Shown: positions 1 to 9,235 of the stretch, piece by piece
How the letters are laid out: the number at the start of each line of letters is the position of its first letter
Position numbering within the stretch: position 1 is the first letter of the stretch
Assembly (NCBI GenBank): GCA_029260345.1
Contig: JAJDDK010000006.1
Span: 682,001-746,000, forward strand
Source: Phycisphaerales bacterium
GTDB taxonomy: Bacteria > Planctomycetota > Phycisphaerae > Phycisphaerales > UBA1924
Length of the DNA stretch: 64,000 nucleotides
Reading direction: 5' to 3'
The notes under the pieces: generated by a model
The model's input: only the letters and a program-made list of their open reading frames with translations
Database searches by the model: none
What the model was told of the DNA's origin: nothing
Position numbers and translations under genes: made by a program

Positions 1-94
1 TCGGCCGCCCGCATTCCGGACACGCGCCTTCGCGCGGCAGTCCGGAAATGACGTACCCACATCGTTCGCAAAGAAGGTCGATTGAGCTGCTCAT
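1..94 (-). CDS. Zinc-ribbon protein, N-terminal fragment
   Basis: An ATG at 94 reads leftward off the window edge and gives 31 residues with two cysteine pairs, CERCGY and CPECGR, separated by a short SGLPREG loop. This C-x2-C-G-Y...G-L-P...C-P-E-C-G pattern is the N-terminal zinc ribbon found on many small planctomycete membrane proteins, which usually continue into transmembrane helices. Only the ribbon is visible here, so the function is unknown. It is divergent from the Fur-type gene that starts at 201, and the space between them presumably holds both promoters. Confidence 0.6.
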   Translation of the reverse strand, partial: MSSSIDLLCERCGYVISGLPREGACPECGRP

Positions 95-200
95 GGCGTC
101 CGCCCCAGAATAAAGGATTTTTCATCCGCCGCTGGTCTTACGACGTTGGCCTCGCAATACTTCCAACGGGACACGTCACGAGCGAGAGGATCAGAATCGA

Positions 201-650
201 ATGTGCGAGACGAGGACACTTTTTGCCAGACATGGGCTGCGATGCACCCGACAGCGTGTTCTGCTTTTTGATTCGCTCGCTGAATCCCACGAACACCCCA
301 CCGCAGAAGAACTTTTCGGCGTCGTTCGCGCCAAGATCGATGGGTTGAGCCTCGCGACGGTCTACAACACGCTCGAGGCTTTCTGCAACGTTGGTCTATG
401 CCGCAAGCTCCCCTCCTGCGGCGGCGCTCGATACGACGCTGACCTTCGCGAGCACATGCACATCACCACGACGGATGGTGGCGTGCGAGATGTTCCCGAG
501 GAATTGGGCGTTCAGCTCCTGAACAGTCTGCCTCGGTCCATCTTGAACGAAGTCGAGCGTCGCACCGGAGTCCGGATTCGGCGCGTTTCAATTGATTTAT
601 TGGGTGAGCCGGTGACGTCCGAAAACGGGCAGTCAATTTCTGCGCACTGA
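201..650 (+). CDS. Fur/PerR-family transcriptional regulator lacking the structural CxxC zinc site
   Basis: 149 residues, the usual Fur length. The N-terminal winged helix is clear: LRCTRQR at residues 13-19 and the recognition-helix signature LATVYNTLEAF at 51-61. The dimerisation half retains a possible regulatory metal site, with D79/D81, the pair H85-x-H87 and D97 in the positions used by PerR/Fur. The CxxC that normally follows (as in CxxCGK) is replaced by TTDGG, and there is no second C-terminal CxxC. Family members repress metal uptake or peroxide defence genes with a metal corepressor; which metal applies here is not visible. The AGAGGA ahead of the ATG is about ten bases away. It stands alone, between a divergent zinc-ribbon gene and a PilZ gene. 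Confidence 0.85.
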   Translation: MCETRTLFARHGLRCTRQRVLLFDSLAESHEHPTAEELFGVVRAKIDGLSLATVYNTLEAFCNVGLCRKLPSCGGARYDADLREHMHITTTDGGVRDVPEELGVQLLNSLPRSILNEVERRTGVRIRRVSIDLLGEPVTSENGQSISAH

Positions 651-653
651 ATC

Positions 654-680
654 ATTCACCGCTTGAGTGAGTCTCTTTTT
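654..680 (+). terminator. Weak intrinsic terminator candidate after the Fur-type gene
   Basis: ATTCAC (654-659) can pair with GTGAGT (667-672) around a seven-base loop, with one G-T wobble, followed by CTCTTTTT. The stem is short, so this is only a candidate. Confidence 0.35.
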
Positions 681-758
681 CGGTCGATCGGTTCTGGGAC
701 GGCGTTGGTGGTCCGGAAGGATCGCACGCCGCCGGGGACATCGATTTGGAGATGAGCC

Positions 759-1148
759 ATGACGACGGCGATGGATCGCAGACGTTTTGACCGGTTCGAG
801 CTTCCCGCGATGTACACACGGATCGCGATTCGAGCGCTCGATCACAACGAATTCGAATGGGACGGCCACGCCTATGACATCAGTCGGGGCGGCGTTCGCT
901 TTGAAGCGGACAAAAGCTTTGAGCCCGGCTCACAGGTCGTGATGCGGATTGATCTGCCGCGCTCGCCAATCGAACGGAGCACCGAAGCTCGCAGCGTCTT
1001 CGTCTTTGGCATCATTGTGTGGCTCGAAGACGACGATCAGCCCGGCCCGTACAAGATGGCCGCCGTCTTTTCCCGGTTTGAACAACCAGAAGACGAAGAA
1101 TTGCTGCTCCGCCGCATCGCCAGCGGCCGTTACGCGATCGCTGCTTAA
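759..1148 (+). CDS. Single-domain PilZ protein
   Basis: 129 residues forming one PilZ domain, the family that binds cyclic di-GMP. The two binding signatures are present: R8-x3-R12 (in RRRFDR) near the N-terminus and D40-x-S42-x2-G45 (DISRGG). There is no signal peptide or partner domain, so it is presumably a cytoplasmic adaptor acting by protein contact; the partner is unknown. GGAG lies eight bases before the ATG. Its TAA overlaps the stop of the convergent shikimate kinase gene by four bases. The window also encodes a YcgR-like PilZ protein (17601) and an HD-GYP phosphodiesterase (38817), so c-di-GMP signalling is evidently active in this organism. Confidence 0.85.
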   Translation: MTTAMDRRRFDRFELPAMYTRIAIRALDHNEFEWDGHAYDISRGGVRFEADKSFEPGSQVVMRIDLPRSPIERSTEARSVFVFGIIVWLEDDDQPGPYKMAAVFSRFEQPEDEELLLRRIASGRYAIAA

Positions 1149-1753
1149 TCAGAACCGCCGATCCGGGCGCCGCCGGCGCGCAAACGTTCGATGATTGATT
1201 CAATCAAGAGATCGAGCGGCTCGGTCATATCGAGCGTCATGTCCGCCAGGTCGCGATACAGCGGATCGCGATCACCAAACACGTCGTCGACTTCATCAAT
1301 GGTCCCCGCGCCGGTGAGGCTTGGGCGATTGGCGTCATTCGACACCGCGCTCAAACGCTCGCGCAACTGCGTCGGCGTGCCGCGCAAATACACCACCAAC
1401 AAATCTTCACGCTCCTGATGCGTTCGAATGAGTTCAGCGGCTCCCGGAGCGGTCGGTGTGCCGCCGCCCGCCGCGATGACCCGCTCCGGATTATCGAGCG
1501 CGGCCGTCATGCCCTCCACCTCTGCGGCGCGGAATCGGGGCACGCCGTATTCACTCCATGCTTCCGTCACCGTTCCACAGCGCAATCGCCAAAGCGTCAC
1601 GACGTCCAAGTCAATGAACTGATGTTTCAGCGTTTCCGCGAGCATCGGGCCGATGGTCGACTTCCCGGAGCCGCGCAGACCGATCAACAAGACGTTCGGC
1701 GCCACGTCGTCCGCGATCGGTGGTTCGTTCTTTCGTACGGCTCGTGTCGCCAT
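1145..1753 (-). CDS. aroK: Shikimate kinase
   Basis: 202 residues from the ATG at 1753. It phosphorylates shikimate with ATP in the chorismate pathway to aromatic amino acids. The P-loop GLRGSGKST is at residues 25-33, followed by the FIDLD motif that holds a catalytic aspartate, the shikimate-binding RFRAAEVEGM region and the glycine-rich AAGGG loop. An in-frame ATG 63 bases upstream lies inside the AsmA-like gene; the chosen start is seven bases after that gene's stop and gives the normal family length. It is third in an apparent minus-strand operon with the HEAT and AsmA-like genes, an unusual setting for an aro gene. Its stop overlaps that of the convergent PilZ gene. Confidence 0.88.
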   Translation of the reverse strand: MATRAVRKNEPPIADDVAPNVLLIGLRGSGKSTIGPMLAETLKHQFIDLDVVTLWRLRCGTVTEAWSEYGVPRFRAAEVEGMTAALDNPERVIAAGGGTPTAPGAAELIRTHQEREDLLVVYLRGTPTQLRERLSAVSNDANRPSLTGAGTIDEVDDVFGDRDPLYRDLADMTLDMTEPLDLLIESIIERLRAGGARIGGSD

Positions 1754-1760
1754 GGGCGTA

Positions 1761-3374
1761 TTATGCGCCGATTCCCAGCGGACGTGTCGAGATGGTTGGT
1801 TTCTCGATCGTGCCACGAACCCGGTATTTGATCACCTGTCCGGTGATGGCCCCGACGATGTTGCCGACTTGGCCGAGCATTCCCGTGATCTTCTTGAGCG
1901 GGCCCGCCGACGCCGTCAGATCGAGTGAGCCGTCATAGCCGACCAGTCCGGTGGCGTCCGCTGCGGCCACGGCGTTTGTAAACAGCAATTTGTCAAACAA
2001 GATGCCTTGGCCGTTCAACTGGAATGACGAATCGACGCTTGAGCTTCGAACATCACCCCCAAGAACGCCGAAGGCGTTCACCACATTGGCGAGTTGAGCG
2101 ACAACCGGGATTTTGATCAGCCGCGCCTCGGTAATGGCAAGCGTTCCTTTGCCATTGACGGATTCCGGCATTTCGGCAAGGTTCACAGACAATTCACCTT
2201 GCGAGACAATCACACCTGACAACGACGGTGTCTTGTCACCGGCGCTCTGTTTGCGCATGAGCTCCGCAAGTTGCGCTCCAGTGAGATTCCACGTCGCCAC
2301 GGCGGGAACACCAGGCTGGATGAGCTGTGCATTCGCCGCCAGATTGAAGACACCATTGAGAAGATCAACACGACACGGACCAATGGCCGCAACGCCATCT
2401 TCGGTGTGCACTTCCATCGTCGCTTGATCAATCGAAAATCGGGTGTCACCCGACGCTACGCTGAATTGATCGAGTTTCAGAGTCGCTTCCGCCCGTGCCT
2501 TGGCGAGATCGGTCAGGGCGCCCTCACCGGTCATCAGCACACGAAGTTGCCCTTGGGCTTCGTGCGCTCGGACGAAAGCCTGGAGCGCAGGTGGCAACGC
2601 ACCGTAGGAGTCCTCACCCATCTTCATGCTCAAGTCGAGGCGATCCAATCGAAGATCAAAGTTGTCCAGGCTCGCCGCGCCAAGCACATCCAGCGAAAAA
2701 ATTGGGGGCCGATCAAGTGAAAAATCAAGGCGATGCATGAGCGGGCCGCTGCTCGCCGCCTGTTGGCGATCAACATCGAGGAGCAATTCGATTTGATCGA
2801 GAAGCATTGGTGGACGCCCGGATCCATCGTTGTATTCAATTGAACCGTTGCGCAGCTCAATGCGCTTAATTTGAAGCACATTGCTCAACCGCACGTCTTC
2901 AGGAACCGAATCGGGTGAGCGAATTGCTTGTTTCCGAACAAACGGCACAAGCCCTTTGATCTCTCCCGTTTGAGCGTCCTCCAAAATGCGCAACACCGTG
3001 TCACGAAACTCCACAGATTCAATTCGAATCGGTTGTCCACGACGCGGCGTCTCCGCCAGCGTGATCACGAGCGAACCAGCTTCAATGATCTTCTCCCCCG
3101 TTGGCGCCGTCAGCGTGACCTCACGAAGACGAAGCGTGCCGGGGTATTCAAACTTTGCTCCCTGAAAATCAATATCCGGCACGAGGTATGAGTTGGTGAT
3201 CAGCACCACTTGGCGCACCACCCATTGATCAACGCTCGTGGCGCCGCGAACTACAACGAATATGGCGACGGCGATCGCAATCGCTATGGCGAGAACGAAA
3301 GCACAAACAACACGGAGAGCGCCGCCACGCCTCTCTGCACCACTCATCAAGCCGAAAATGTTTTGATCATTCAC
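1761..3374 (-). CDS. AsmA-like membrane-anchored periplasmic protein
   Basis: 537 residues. One transmembrane helix (about residues 20-42, rich in Ala/Ile/Val) is followed by a long soluble region of short beta-rich segments, a build typical of AsmA/YhdP-like proteins. These are anchored in the inner membrane and are implicated in moving lipid across the periplasm or in outer-membrane assembly. Repeated phrases such as LRLREVTLTAP, IKRIELRNGSIEY and the C-terminal LDLTASAGPLKKI match that architecture. The start is a GTG at 3374 without a clear ribosome site; an ATG at 3347 would still keep the helix. It lies between the HEAT gene (31-base gap) and the shikimate kinase (seven-base gap). The family call is moderate and the molecular role is inferred. 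Confidence 0.6.
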   Translation of the reverse strand: MNDQNIFGLMSGAERRGGALRVVCAFVLAIAIAIAVAIFVVVRGATSVDQWVVRQVVLITNSYLVPDIDFQGAKFEYPGTLRLREVTLTAPTGEKIIEAGSLVITLAETPRRGQPIRIESVEFRDTVLRILEDAQTGEIKGLVPFVRKQAIRSPDSVPEDVRLSNVLQIKRIELRNGSIEYNDGSGRPPMLLDQIELLLDVDRQQAASSGPLMHRLDFSLDRPPIFSLDVLGAASLDNFDLRLDRLDLSMKMGEDSYGALPPALQAFVRAHEAQGQLRVLMTGEGALTDLAKARAEATLKLDQFSVASGDTRFSIDQATMEVHTEDGVAAIGPCRVDLLNGVFNLAANAQLIQPGVPAVATWNLTGAQLAELMRKQSAGDKTPSLSGVIVSQGELSVNLAEMPESVNGKGTLAITEARLIKIPVVAQLANVVNAFGVLGGDVRSSSVDSSFQLNGQGILFDKLLFTNAVAAADATGLVGYDGSLDLTASAGPLKKITGMLGQVGNIVGAITGQVIKYRVRGTIEKPTISTRPLGIGA

Positions 3375-3405
3375 ATCATCAGGATAGGCCGTGCGAGCGA
3401 AAGTC

Positions 3406-5364
3406 TCACGCGCCCGCCGACTGGGCGGCGCGATGACGTGAAAGAGGCGCGATCCTCACTGTGATATCTGCCCGCATTTCCGCCAGAAGACGCCGAGCGG
3501 CTTGACGAGCGCGCCGTCGAACGATGAGCTCCGGATCACTGCTCGCAATGGTCGCAACAGCTTGTGCGGATTCTGTTCGCGCAAGTCGTTCCGTCAGCCA
3601 CATGGCAGAACGCCGATGCCCCGGCCTGATGTCTTGAACCATTTCATTCAGAATGCGAATGCCTTCACGTTGGAGTCCGGGTTCACTCTTCGTTCGAAGA
3701 AAAGCGCGGCACGCATTGGCTCGCACACGAGGGTCCGGACTCGAGCCAATCTCAGGATTCAATCGCGCCACCTCACCTCGCCACGCAATGGCTTCGATCG
3801 CATTGGCGCGCACGCGCATGTCCGCATGATTCAGACAAGCCACAAGCGCATCGGATGCCGCATTCGTGCCCACGCCGGCTAGCGCGCTGGTCGCGGCCGC
3901 AATGACGCGAGGCTCCGTACCGGCCAGGGCTGCAAGCAGCTCAAGTTCGCATTCTGACTCGATCTCAAGACGACGCGCCCAAAGTATCACGGAAATCTTC
4001 GCGTCTGTTTCGCCCGAGAGCATGGTGTCGCGCAAGAGATTCAACGTTTCTTCACGACGATGGTGCATCGCTGAACGCAAAGCCACGCCCCCACCGCTCG
4101 AATCGAATCGCCGAAGCGATCGATCGACATCGTGCCGCGCAAGCCACTGTTCTGCCGCCGCGCGGCACGCCCCATGAGGCGACTTTCGCTGGCGCCGAAC
4201 GGTCGTCGAGAGTGATGAACATTCTGATTCCTGAATCGCAAAGAGCGCGCGCCGCGCAATGCGAGGGTCGGAATCAAAGTTGAGATCGCGCAAGGCGTCG
4301 CTGATTCGGTGATCAGGTCGGATGTGCTTCGCGGCGTGCAACACAACTCCTGCCCGCGCTGTTCGCTCTTGCGAGATCGCATGCTCAGTGAAATTGCTCG
4401 CCGTCTGCTCCCCGTCAAAGGAGCCGCATTGGCATAACAGTCGCGGCAAATGGCGTTGGGCTGCGCCGCCACTCTGAACCGAAGCAATCGCTTGAATCCA
4501 TTTTCGCATACCCGATCCGCCGCCAAGTTTGCGCCGACGCCGCGGGTTGAGAAGCAGGTGCGATGAATCGGCGATGGCCGCGACAAAATCTGGATCCGTG
4601 CGCCGCTCAATCGCATCGCGCGCCGCCGCGCTCACTGAATTGACCGCCAAGAGTTCAATGAGCGTTCGCGGCTCAATGGCCTGCGCATGCGTTCGAATGA
4701 CTGAACGAAGCAACATGTGCGTCGGATGCCCATCGTCCAGAAGAAATGTTCGAATGGTGGCGCCCGCTCTGTGCAATCGAGGCAACGTCGCGAGCAACAC
4801 GCGACGGTCTGGCAATTGTGGACCATCGTTCAAGACACCCGCGACAATGTCGTTCGCGAAACCATCGGATGAGCCGCAGGAGGAAAGAATGGTCGCAAAG
4901 ACTTCCGCTGCTCGTTGGTGAACGTCCTGAGACGTATGCCGCAAAAGGCGATCGACCAGCCTGAGAGAATCCGGTGGCGGGCAGTGGCCGATCGCGTCAA
5001 AGACCCGATCGAGCTCATCAGTCCTCCCGGACTGGACCCACAGGTCGGACGCTGTGACCAACGCCTGGGGCATGGAGCGGCCAATTAATTTCTTCGCCGG
5101 CGGGGAGAGAGCCGGCCAATTTTGGAGCAACAAGAGCGCGATTTCGCCCTCGGTTGGCATCCAGCCCACCCGCATCATCCAGCGGTGGAGCGGGCTGATT
5201 GGTTTCGAGCGGGACGCGGCAAGTCGCCGAACTTCTGTCAGGAGCCGAGCTTCCGAGTCTTCAGCGGGTTCCAAATCAAGAGCCGCCAAAGCGCGGGCCA
5301 CGCGTCCTGGTCTCGAAATCGGGCCGACTTTGAATCTACGAATGAGGTTGGGCAAGCTTGGCAT
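3406..5364 (-). CDS. Cytoplasmic HEAT-repeat protein
   Basis: 652 residues with no signal peptide or transmembrane segment. Much of the length is made of helical repeats of about 30-35 residues. The clearest lie in the C-terminal third, with the pattern AATSALAGVGTNAASDALVACL, then HADMRVRANAIEAIA, then DPRVRANACRAFL. Such alpha-solenoids act as binding scaffolds. No catalytic motif was seen. The sequence is arginine-rich throughout. It is the first gene of a minus-strand set followed by the AsmA-like protein. The ATG at 5364 has only a weak GAAGTGGA ahead of it. The specific role is unknown. Confidence 0.7.
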   Translation of the reverse strand: MPSLPNLIRRFKVGPISRPGRVARALAALDLEPAEDSEARLLTEVRRLAASRSKPISPLHRWMMRVGWMPTEGEIALLLLQNWPALSPPAKKLIGRSMPQALVTASDLWVQSGRTDELDRVFDAIGHCPPPDSLRLVDRLLRHTSQDVHQRAAEVFATILSSCGSSDGFANDIVAGVLNDGPQLPDRRVLLATLPRLHRAGATIRTFLLDDGHPTHMLLRSVIRTHAQAIEPRTLIELLAVNSVSAAARDAIERRTDPDFVAAIADSSHLLLNPRRRRKLGGGSGMRKWIQAIASVQSGGAAQRHLPRLLCQCGSFDGEQTASNFTEHAISQERTARAGVVLHAAKHIRPDHRISDALRDLNFDSDPRIARRALFAIQESECSSLSTTVRRQRKSPHGACRAAAEQWLARHDVDRSLRRFDSSGGGVALRSAMHHRREETLNLLRDTMLSGETDAKISVILWARRLEIESECELELLAALAGTEPRVIAAATSALAGVGTNAASDALVACLNHADMRVRANAIEAIAWRGEVARLNPEIGSSPDPRVRANACRAFLRTKSEPGLQREGIRILNEMVQDIRPGHRRSAMWLTERLARTESAQAVATIASSDPELIVRRRARQAARRLLAEMRADITVRIAPLSRHRAAQSAGA

Positions 5365-5508
5365 TGGTCCACTTCAACGGGGGGTGACTGCCGGTGGAAA
5401 CAGAGACACCACGACACCTAGTGGAACATCGGCTCAACTAGCGCAAAAAGTACCACATCTTTCTTGAACTTTTTTCTTGCTGTCTACGTAAGAACTCGGA
5501 CAATGCCC

Positions 5509-5536
5509 TTGCCAACCGGGAGGAGGGCGCTACAGT
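5509..5536 (+). promoter_or_regulatory. Candidate sigma-70 promoter of the gene at 5594
   Basis: TTGCCA (5509-5514) and TACAGT (5531-5536) are separated by 16 bases, about 60 bases before the start codon of the next plus-strand gene. The space 5365-5593 separates two divergent genes and otherwise shows nothing recognisable. Confidence 0.3.
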
Positions 5537-5593
5537 CTCCGCCCCCGGATTTGGACGGTTCGGGGCACGTGTTTTCACAGCTAGGGAACGGCC

Positions 5594-6133
5594 ATGACTA
5601 CACCGCTGAAATCAGCGAGCCTTCAGGCGTACAGACTTATCCTGTACCGACGGGCGCTTCACCCGGAACTCTTCAACATCAAGAGTCGTCGGGTGCTGAC
5701 GCATGGAGAATATGAGTTCGAGGCATGGGTCATGCCCGGGCAGCACGTGATGCGTTTTCAGCGCGACACCGTGTGCGCCACCGAGCTCATCACGAGTGGC
5801 GATCTCCAACTCCCCCAGCGGGGGCTGGTGACGGCCATGCCATGCGCCGGCGAAAAGGACCACGATCACCCCTTCTCGGATGACGTCAACTACATGACGA
5901 CCATCCAGACCGAAACGCTCCCCGAGAACCTCTACGCCTCGACGTATGAGGAATTGGTGGAGTTCGGTCAGGAATCTGAGGCGCTCATGCACTTCTGGAA
6001 TGATGATTTCGGTCCGTGCGTGTCGATCCTCGATTCACAGCGCTGGCGCAAGGAAGTCCACGCCCAGAGCTATCATCTCCTCGCCGCCGGCGGCATCGTG
6101 ATTCGAAGCCAGACTATTTTCGAGCACGCCTGA
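5594..6133 (+). CDS. Conserved-looking protein of unknown function
   Basis: 179 residues, soluble, no signal peptide. I do not recognise the family. It is rich in aromatic and acidic residues and contains an EKDHDHPF segment and a FEAWVMPGQHVMRF strand-like stretch; together these could suggest a beta-barrel fold, but no catalytic motif can be assigned. AGGGA lies seven bases before the ATG, a candidate promoter sits at 5509-5536 and a strong terminator at 6167-6194. It is therefore probably a single-gene transcript and a genuine expressed gene. Confidence 0.7.
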   Translation: MTTPLKSASLQAYRLILYRRALHPELFNIKSRRVLTHGEYEFEAWVMPGQHVMRFQRDTVCATELITSGDLQLPQRGLVTAMPCAGEKDHDHPFSDDVNYMTTIQTETLPENLYASTYEELVEFGQESEALMHFWNDDFGPCVSILDSQRWRKEVHAQSYHLLAAGGIVIRSQTIFEHA

Positions 6134-6166
6134 GCCTCCAGGGCCGGAGATCAACGATCATTCTTC

Positions 6167-6194
6167 AACCCTGCCTGATTCAGGCAGGGTTTTT
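6167..6194 (+). terminator. Strong intrinsic terminator
   Basis: CCCTGCCTG (6169-6177), a three-base loop, CAGGCAGGG (6181-6189), then TTTTTC. The stem is perfect and is extended by AA/TT. It ends the transcript of the unknown gene at 5594 and separates it from ileS. Confidence 0.9.
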
Positions 6195-6295
6195 CTTTGC
6201 CCTCATCCAAGCCGCGGCGCCCACCCCTTCCTCAGCCATCGCTCTATATTCGAACGCAATTCGACCGAACCTCCCGTTGAGAACCCGCCACAGCC

Positions 6296-9235
6296 ATGAC
6301 CGACTCCACCAGCACATCCAAACCGAACTACAAAAAGACGCTCAATCTGCCCAAGACCTCGTTCCCGATGAAGGCGAATCTGGTCCAGAACGAGCCGGCA
6401 AGCATCAAACGCTGGGAGAAGATCGGTCTTTACGATCGCATCCAGGAAGCCCGCGCTGGCTCTGAGCCATACCACTTTCACGATGGCCCCCCGTACGCCA
6501 ACGGCTCCATCCATCTCGGTCACCTGCTGAACAAGTGCCTGAAGGACTTCGTCGTCCGGACCAAATCCATGGCGGGCATGGCGTGCCCTTACATTCCCGG
6601 CTGGGACTGCCACGGTCTGCCAATCGAACACAAGGTGATGACCGAGGCGATCGAGTCCGGCAAAATGAAGAAGCTTGAATCGCTGGAGGACGATGCGCGG
6701 CGAACAGCCATTCGCCGCGATTGCCAGAAGTACGCCGAGAAATTCATCAAACTCCAGACCGGCCAAATGCAGCGTCTGATGACGCTCGCTGATTACGCGC
6801 ATCCCTACTTGACGATGGCGCCGGAATACGAAGCCGCGGCGCTCGATGTCTTCGCGGACATGATCGAACAGGGTCTCGTCTATCGAAAGCTTAAAGCCGT
6901 TCACTGGTCGATCGCCAACCAAACCGCGCTCGCGGAGGCCGAACTCGAGTACTACGACCGTAAAGACCCGTCCGTCTTCGTCGAGTTCGACGCGGCGGAC
7001 GCTCGCGCCGTCGAAGCCGCCTTCGGCATGCAGCCCGAATCACTCGATCGCACTCCGACATTCATGATCTGGACGACGACGCCATGGACGCTGCCGGCGA
7101 ACCTGCTCATCGCCGTTCACCCACGCCACAACTATGCACTCGCAGAAATCGATGGCACCGTGACCGTCATCGCTGAGGAATTGCTCTCCAAAGTTGCGGC
7201 GACCGCAGGCGCCGACAACGTGCGCACACTGTCCATCGCCCCCGGCGAGCGCCTGGTCGGACTGAAATATCGTCATCCGTTCATCGAAGATGAAGCCGCA
7301 CACAAGGCGGCAATTCGTGGCGATTCCGATGCATCTGGTGACATCCTGCACATCGTCGCTGCCGAGTACGTCACGCTCGAAGACGGCACGGGATTGGTGC
7401 ACACAGCGCCCGGCCACGGTCAGGACGACTACAACACCGGCGTCACAAACAAGACGCCGATCTATTGTCCCGTTCAGGCGGACGGTACGTACGACGAAAC
7501 CGTTCCCGACTGGGTCCGCGGCAAGCTGATCTGGGACGCCAATCCCATCATCGTCAAACACCTCGATGAATCAGGCAGGCTCTTCCACAAACTTGAAATC
7601 AACCACTCTTATCCCCACGACTGGCGCGGCAAGTCGCCCGTCATCTTCCGCGCCACCGAACAGTGGTTCGTCGATGTCAACAAACCAACCAAGCGCGACG
7701 ATCGCTCATTGCGCGATCTCGCCCTCGAAGCTTCCGACACCATCGACTTCATCCCCGCATGGGGACGCAACCGCATGCGCGGCATGCTCGAGTCCCGCCC
7801 TGACTGGTGCCTCTCGCGGCAACGATCATGGGGCCTGCCGATCCCCGCATTCATGACGCCCTCAGGTGAGCCATTCGTCACTGCAGCTTCAGTGCGCGCA
7901 ATCTCAGAAGTCGTGCGAAAAAATGGCTCCGGCTGCTGGATCACACTCTCGCCGGCGGAACTTCTCGCGGGTTACGACGCGAAGAAAGACCCCGAAGCTC
8001 CCGCAGGGCTTGACATCTCTTCGCTGCGCGCAATGAACGACATCTTCGACGTCTGGTTCGAATCCGGCTCGTCGTGGGCCGCCGTCATGCGACAGCGCGG
8101 CACTGTCCACACCGAAGGTTCACCCGTTGATCTCTACCTCGAAGGCTCCGATCAACATCGCGGCTGGTTCCAGGTGTCGCTTCTTACTTGCCTCGGCGCC
8201 ATCGGCGTGCCCCCCTACCGAACCCTGCTCACGCACGGCTTCATGGTGGACAAAGACGGCCGCAAGATGTCCAAGAGCATCGGCAACACACTCGAAGTCG
8301 ATTCGCTGATGCAGCAATTCGGCGCCGACGTGGCGCGCTGGTGGGTCGCAACACTCGCCTACGAAAACGACATCAAAGCCGATGTGTCCTTCTTCGAAAC
8401 AGCCGGCGAGTCGTATCGCAAACTGCGCAACACGCTGCGATTCATGCTCAGCAATCTCGACGACTTCGAGCCATCACCCCCCGGCAAAGACGCCTCGTGT
8501 GGCCAGGGTATGTGCATGAATCTCAGCACGATGTCTCCGACCAGCATCGACGCGTGGATCCTTGATCAGTTCAACGTGCTCGCAAAGAAAGTGCGCGAAG
8601 CCTACGCACGATTCGACTTCCGCACGGCCAGCACTGCCATCTTCAATTTCTGCAACGACACACTGAGTTCGGTGTATCTCGCGGCCGTCAAAGATCGCCT
8701 GTACTGCGATCGGCTCGACAGCCCGCGACGTCGTCAGACGCAGAATGCTTTGTGGGAGTTGTGCGATGGATTGTGCCGACTGCTGGCGCCCATCGTGCCG
8801 CACACGGCGGATGAAGCGTATCGCGCGCTCCTGAAGGCGACGGACGACGCAACCACGATTCACGTCAAGGAATTCCTGCCCAACCTTCCCGTCGAAGCCG
8901 CGACGGCGTGGCAGGATGTCTTGCGCGTCCGCGATGACGCAATGGCCGCGCTCGAGCGTGTGCGCGCCGCTGGCGGCGTCGAAAACCCGTTGGACGCAGG
9001 GCTGACGCTGCCAAGCCCCGGCGGCGCCCTCAACGGCTTCGATCCGGTCGACCTCGCTGATTTGCTCGGCGTCAGCCGCGTCGCCATCAAAGCCGACATT
9101 ACGGAGCCGGAGGTTCTCGACCTGCGCACTGAGCCACGCTGCGAACGCTCGTGGAAGCGCGATGGAACCGTGAAGGAACGATCCGACGGCGGCATGCTCA
9201 GTGATCGCGACGCCGAAGCCGTTGGCGTCTCCTGA
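6296..9235 (+). CDS. ileS: Isoleucyl-tRNA synthetase with a degenerate C-terminal zinc finger
   Basis: 979 residues, a normal bacterial length. It attaches isoleucine to tRNA-Ile. The class I signatures are intact: HLGH near residue 72 and KMSKS near 657, with the CP1 editing domain between (TTTPWTLPANL and the HTAPGHGQDDYNTG region). The C-terminal end of bacterial enzymes normally holds a four-cysteine zinc site (KCxRCW...LCxRC). Here the same region reads RCERSW...MLSDRDAEAV, leaving C949 but S952, S969 and D972 in the other positions. The first ATG lacks a good ribosome site, but the N-terminal NYKKTLNLPKTSFPMK block matches the family. It stands alone; the convergent plsC gene ends 18 bases away. 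Confidence 0.97.
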   Translation: MTDSTSTSKPNYKKTLNLPKTSFPMKANLVQNEPASIKRWEKIGLYDRIQEARAGSEPYHFHDGPPYANGSIHLGHLLNKCLKDFVVRTKSMAGMACPYIPGWDCHGLPIEHKVMTEAIESGKMKKLESLEDDARRTAIRRDCQKYAEKFIKLQTGQMQRLMTLADYAHPYLTMAPEYEAAALDVFADMIEQGLVYRKLKAVHWSIANQTALAEAELEYYDRKDPSVFVEFDAADARAVEAAFGMQPESLDRTPTFMIWTTTPWTLPANLLIAVHPRHNYALAEIDGTVTVIAEELLSKVAATAGADNVRTLSIAPGERLVGLKYRHPFIEDEAAHKAAIRGDSDASGDILHIVAAEYVTLEDGTGLVHTAPGHGQDDYNTGVTNKTPIYCPVQADGTYDETVPDWVRGKLIWDANPIIVKHLDESGRLFHKLEINHSYPHDWRGKSPVIFRATEQWFVDVNKPTKRDDRSLRDLALEASDTIDFIPAWGRNRMRGMLESRPDWCLSRQRSWGLPIPAFMTPSGEPFVTAASVRAISEVVRKNGSGCWITLSPAELLAGYDAKKDPEAPAGLDISSLRAMNDIFDVWFESGSSWAAVMRQRGTVHTEGSPVDLYLEGSDQHRGWFQVSLLTCLGAIGVPPYRTLLTHGFMVDKDGRKMSKSIGNTLEVDSLMQQFGADVARWWVATLAYENDIKADVSFFETAGESYRKLRNTLRFMLSNLDDFEPSPPGKDASCGQGMCMNLSTMSPTSIDAWILDQFNVLAKKVREAYARFDFRTASTAIFNFCNDTLSSVYLAAVKDRLYCDRLDSPRRRQTQNALWELCDGLCRLLAPIVPHTADEAYRALLKATDDATTIHVKEFLPNLPVEAATAWQDVLRVRDDAMAALERVRAAGGVENPLDAGLTLPSPGGALNGFDPVDLADLLGVSRVAIKADITEPEVLDLRTEPRCERSWKRDGTVKERSDGGMLSDRDAEAVGVS

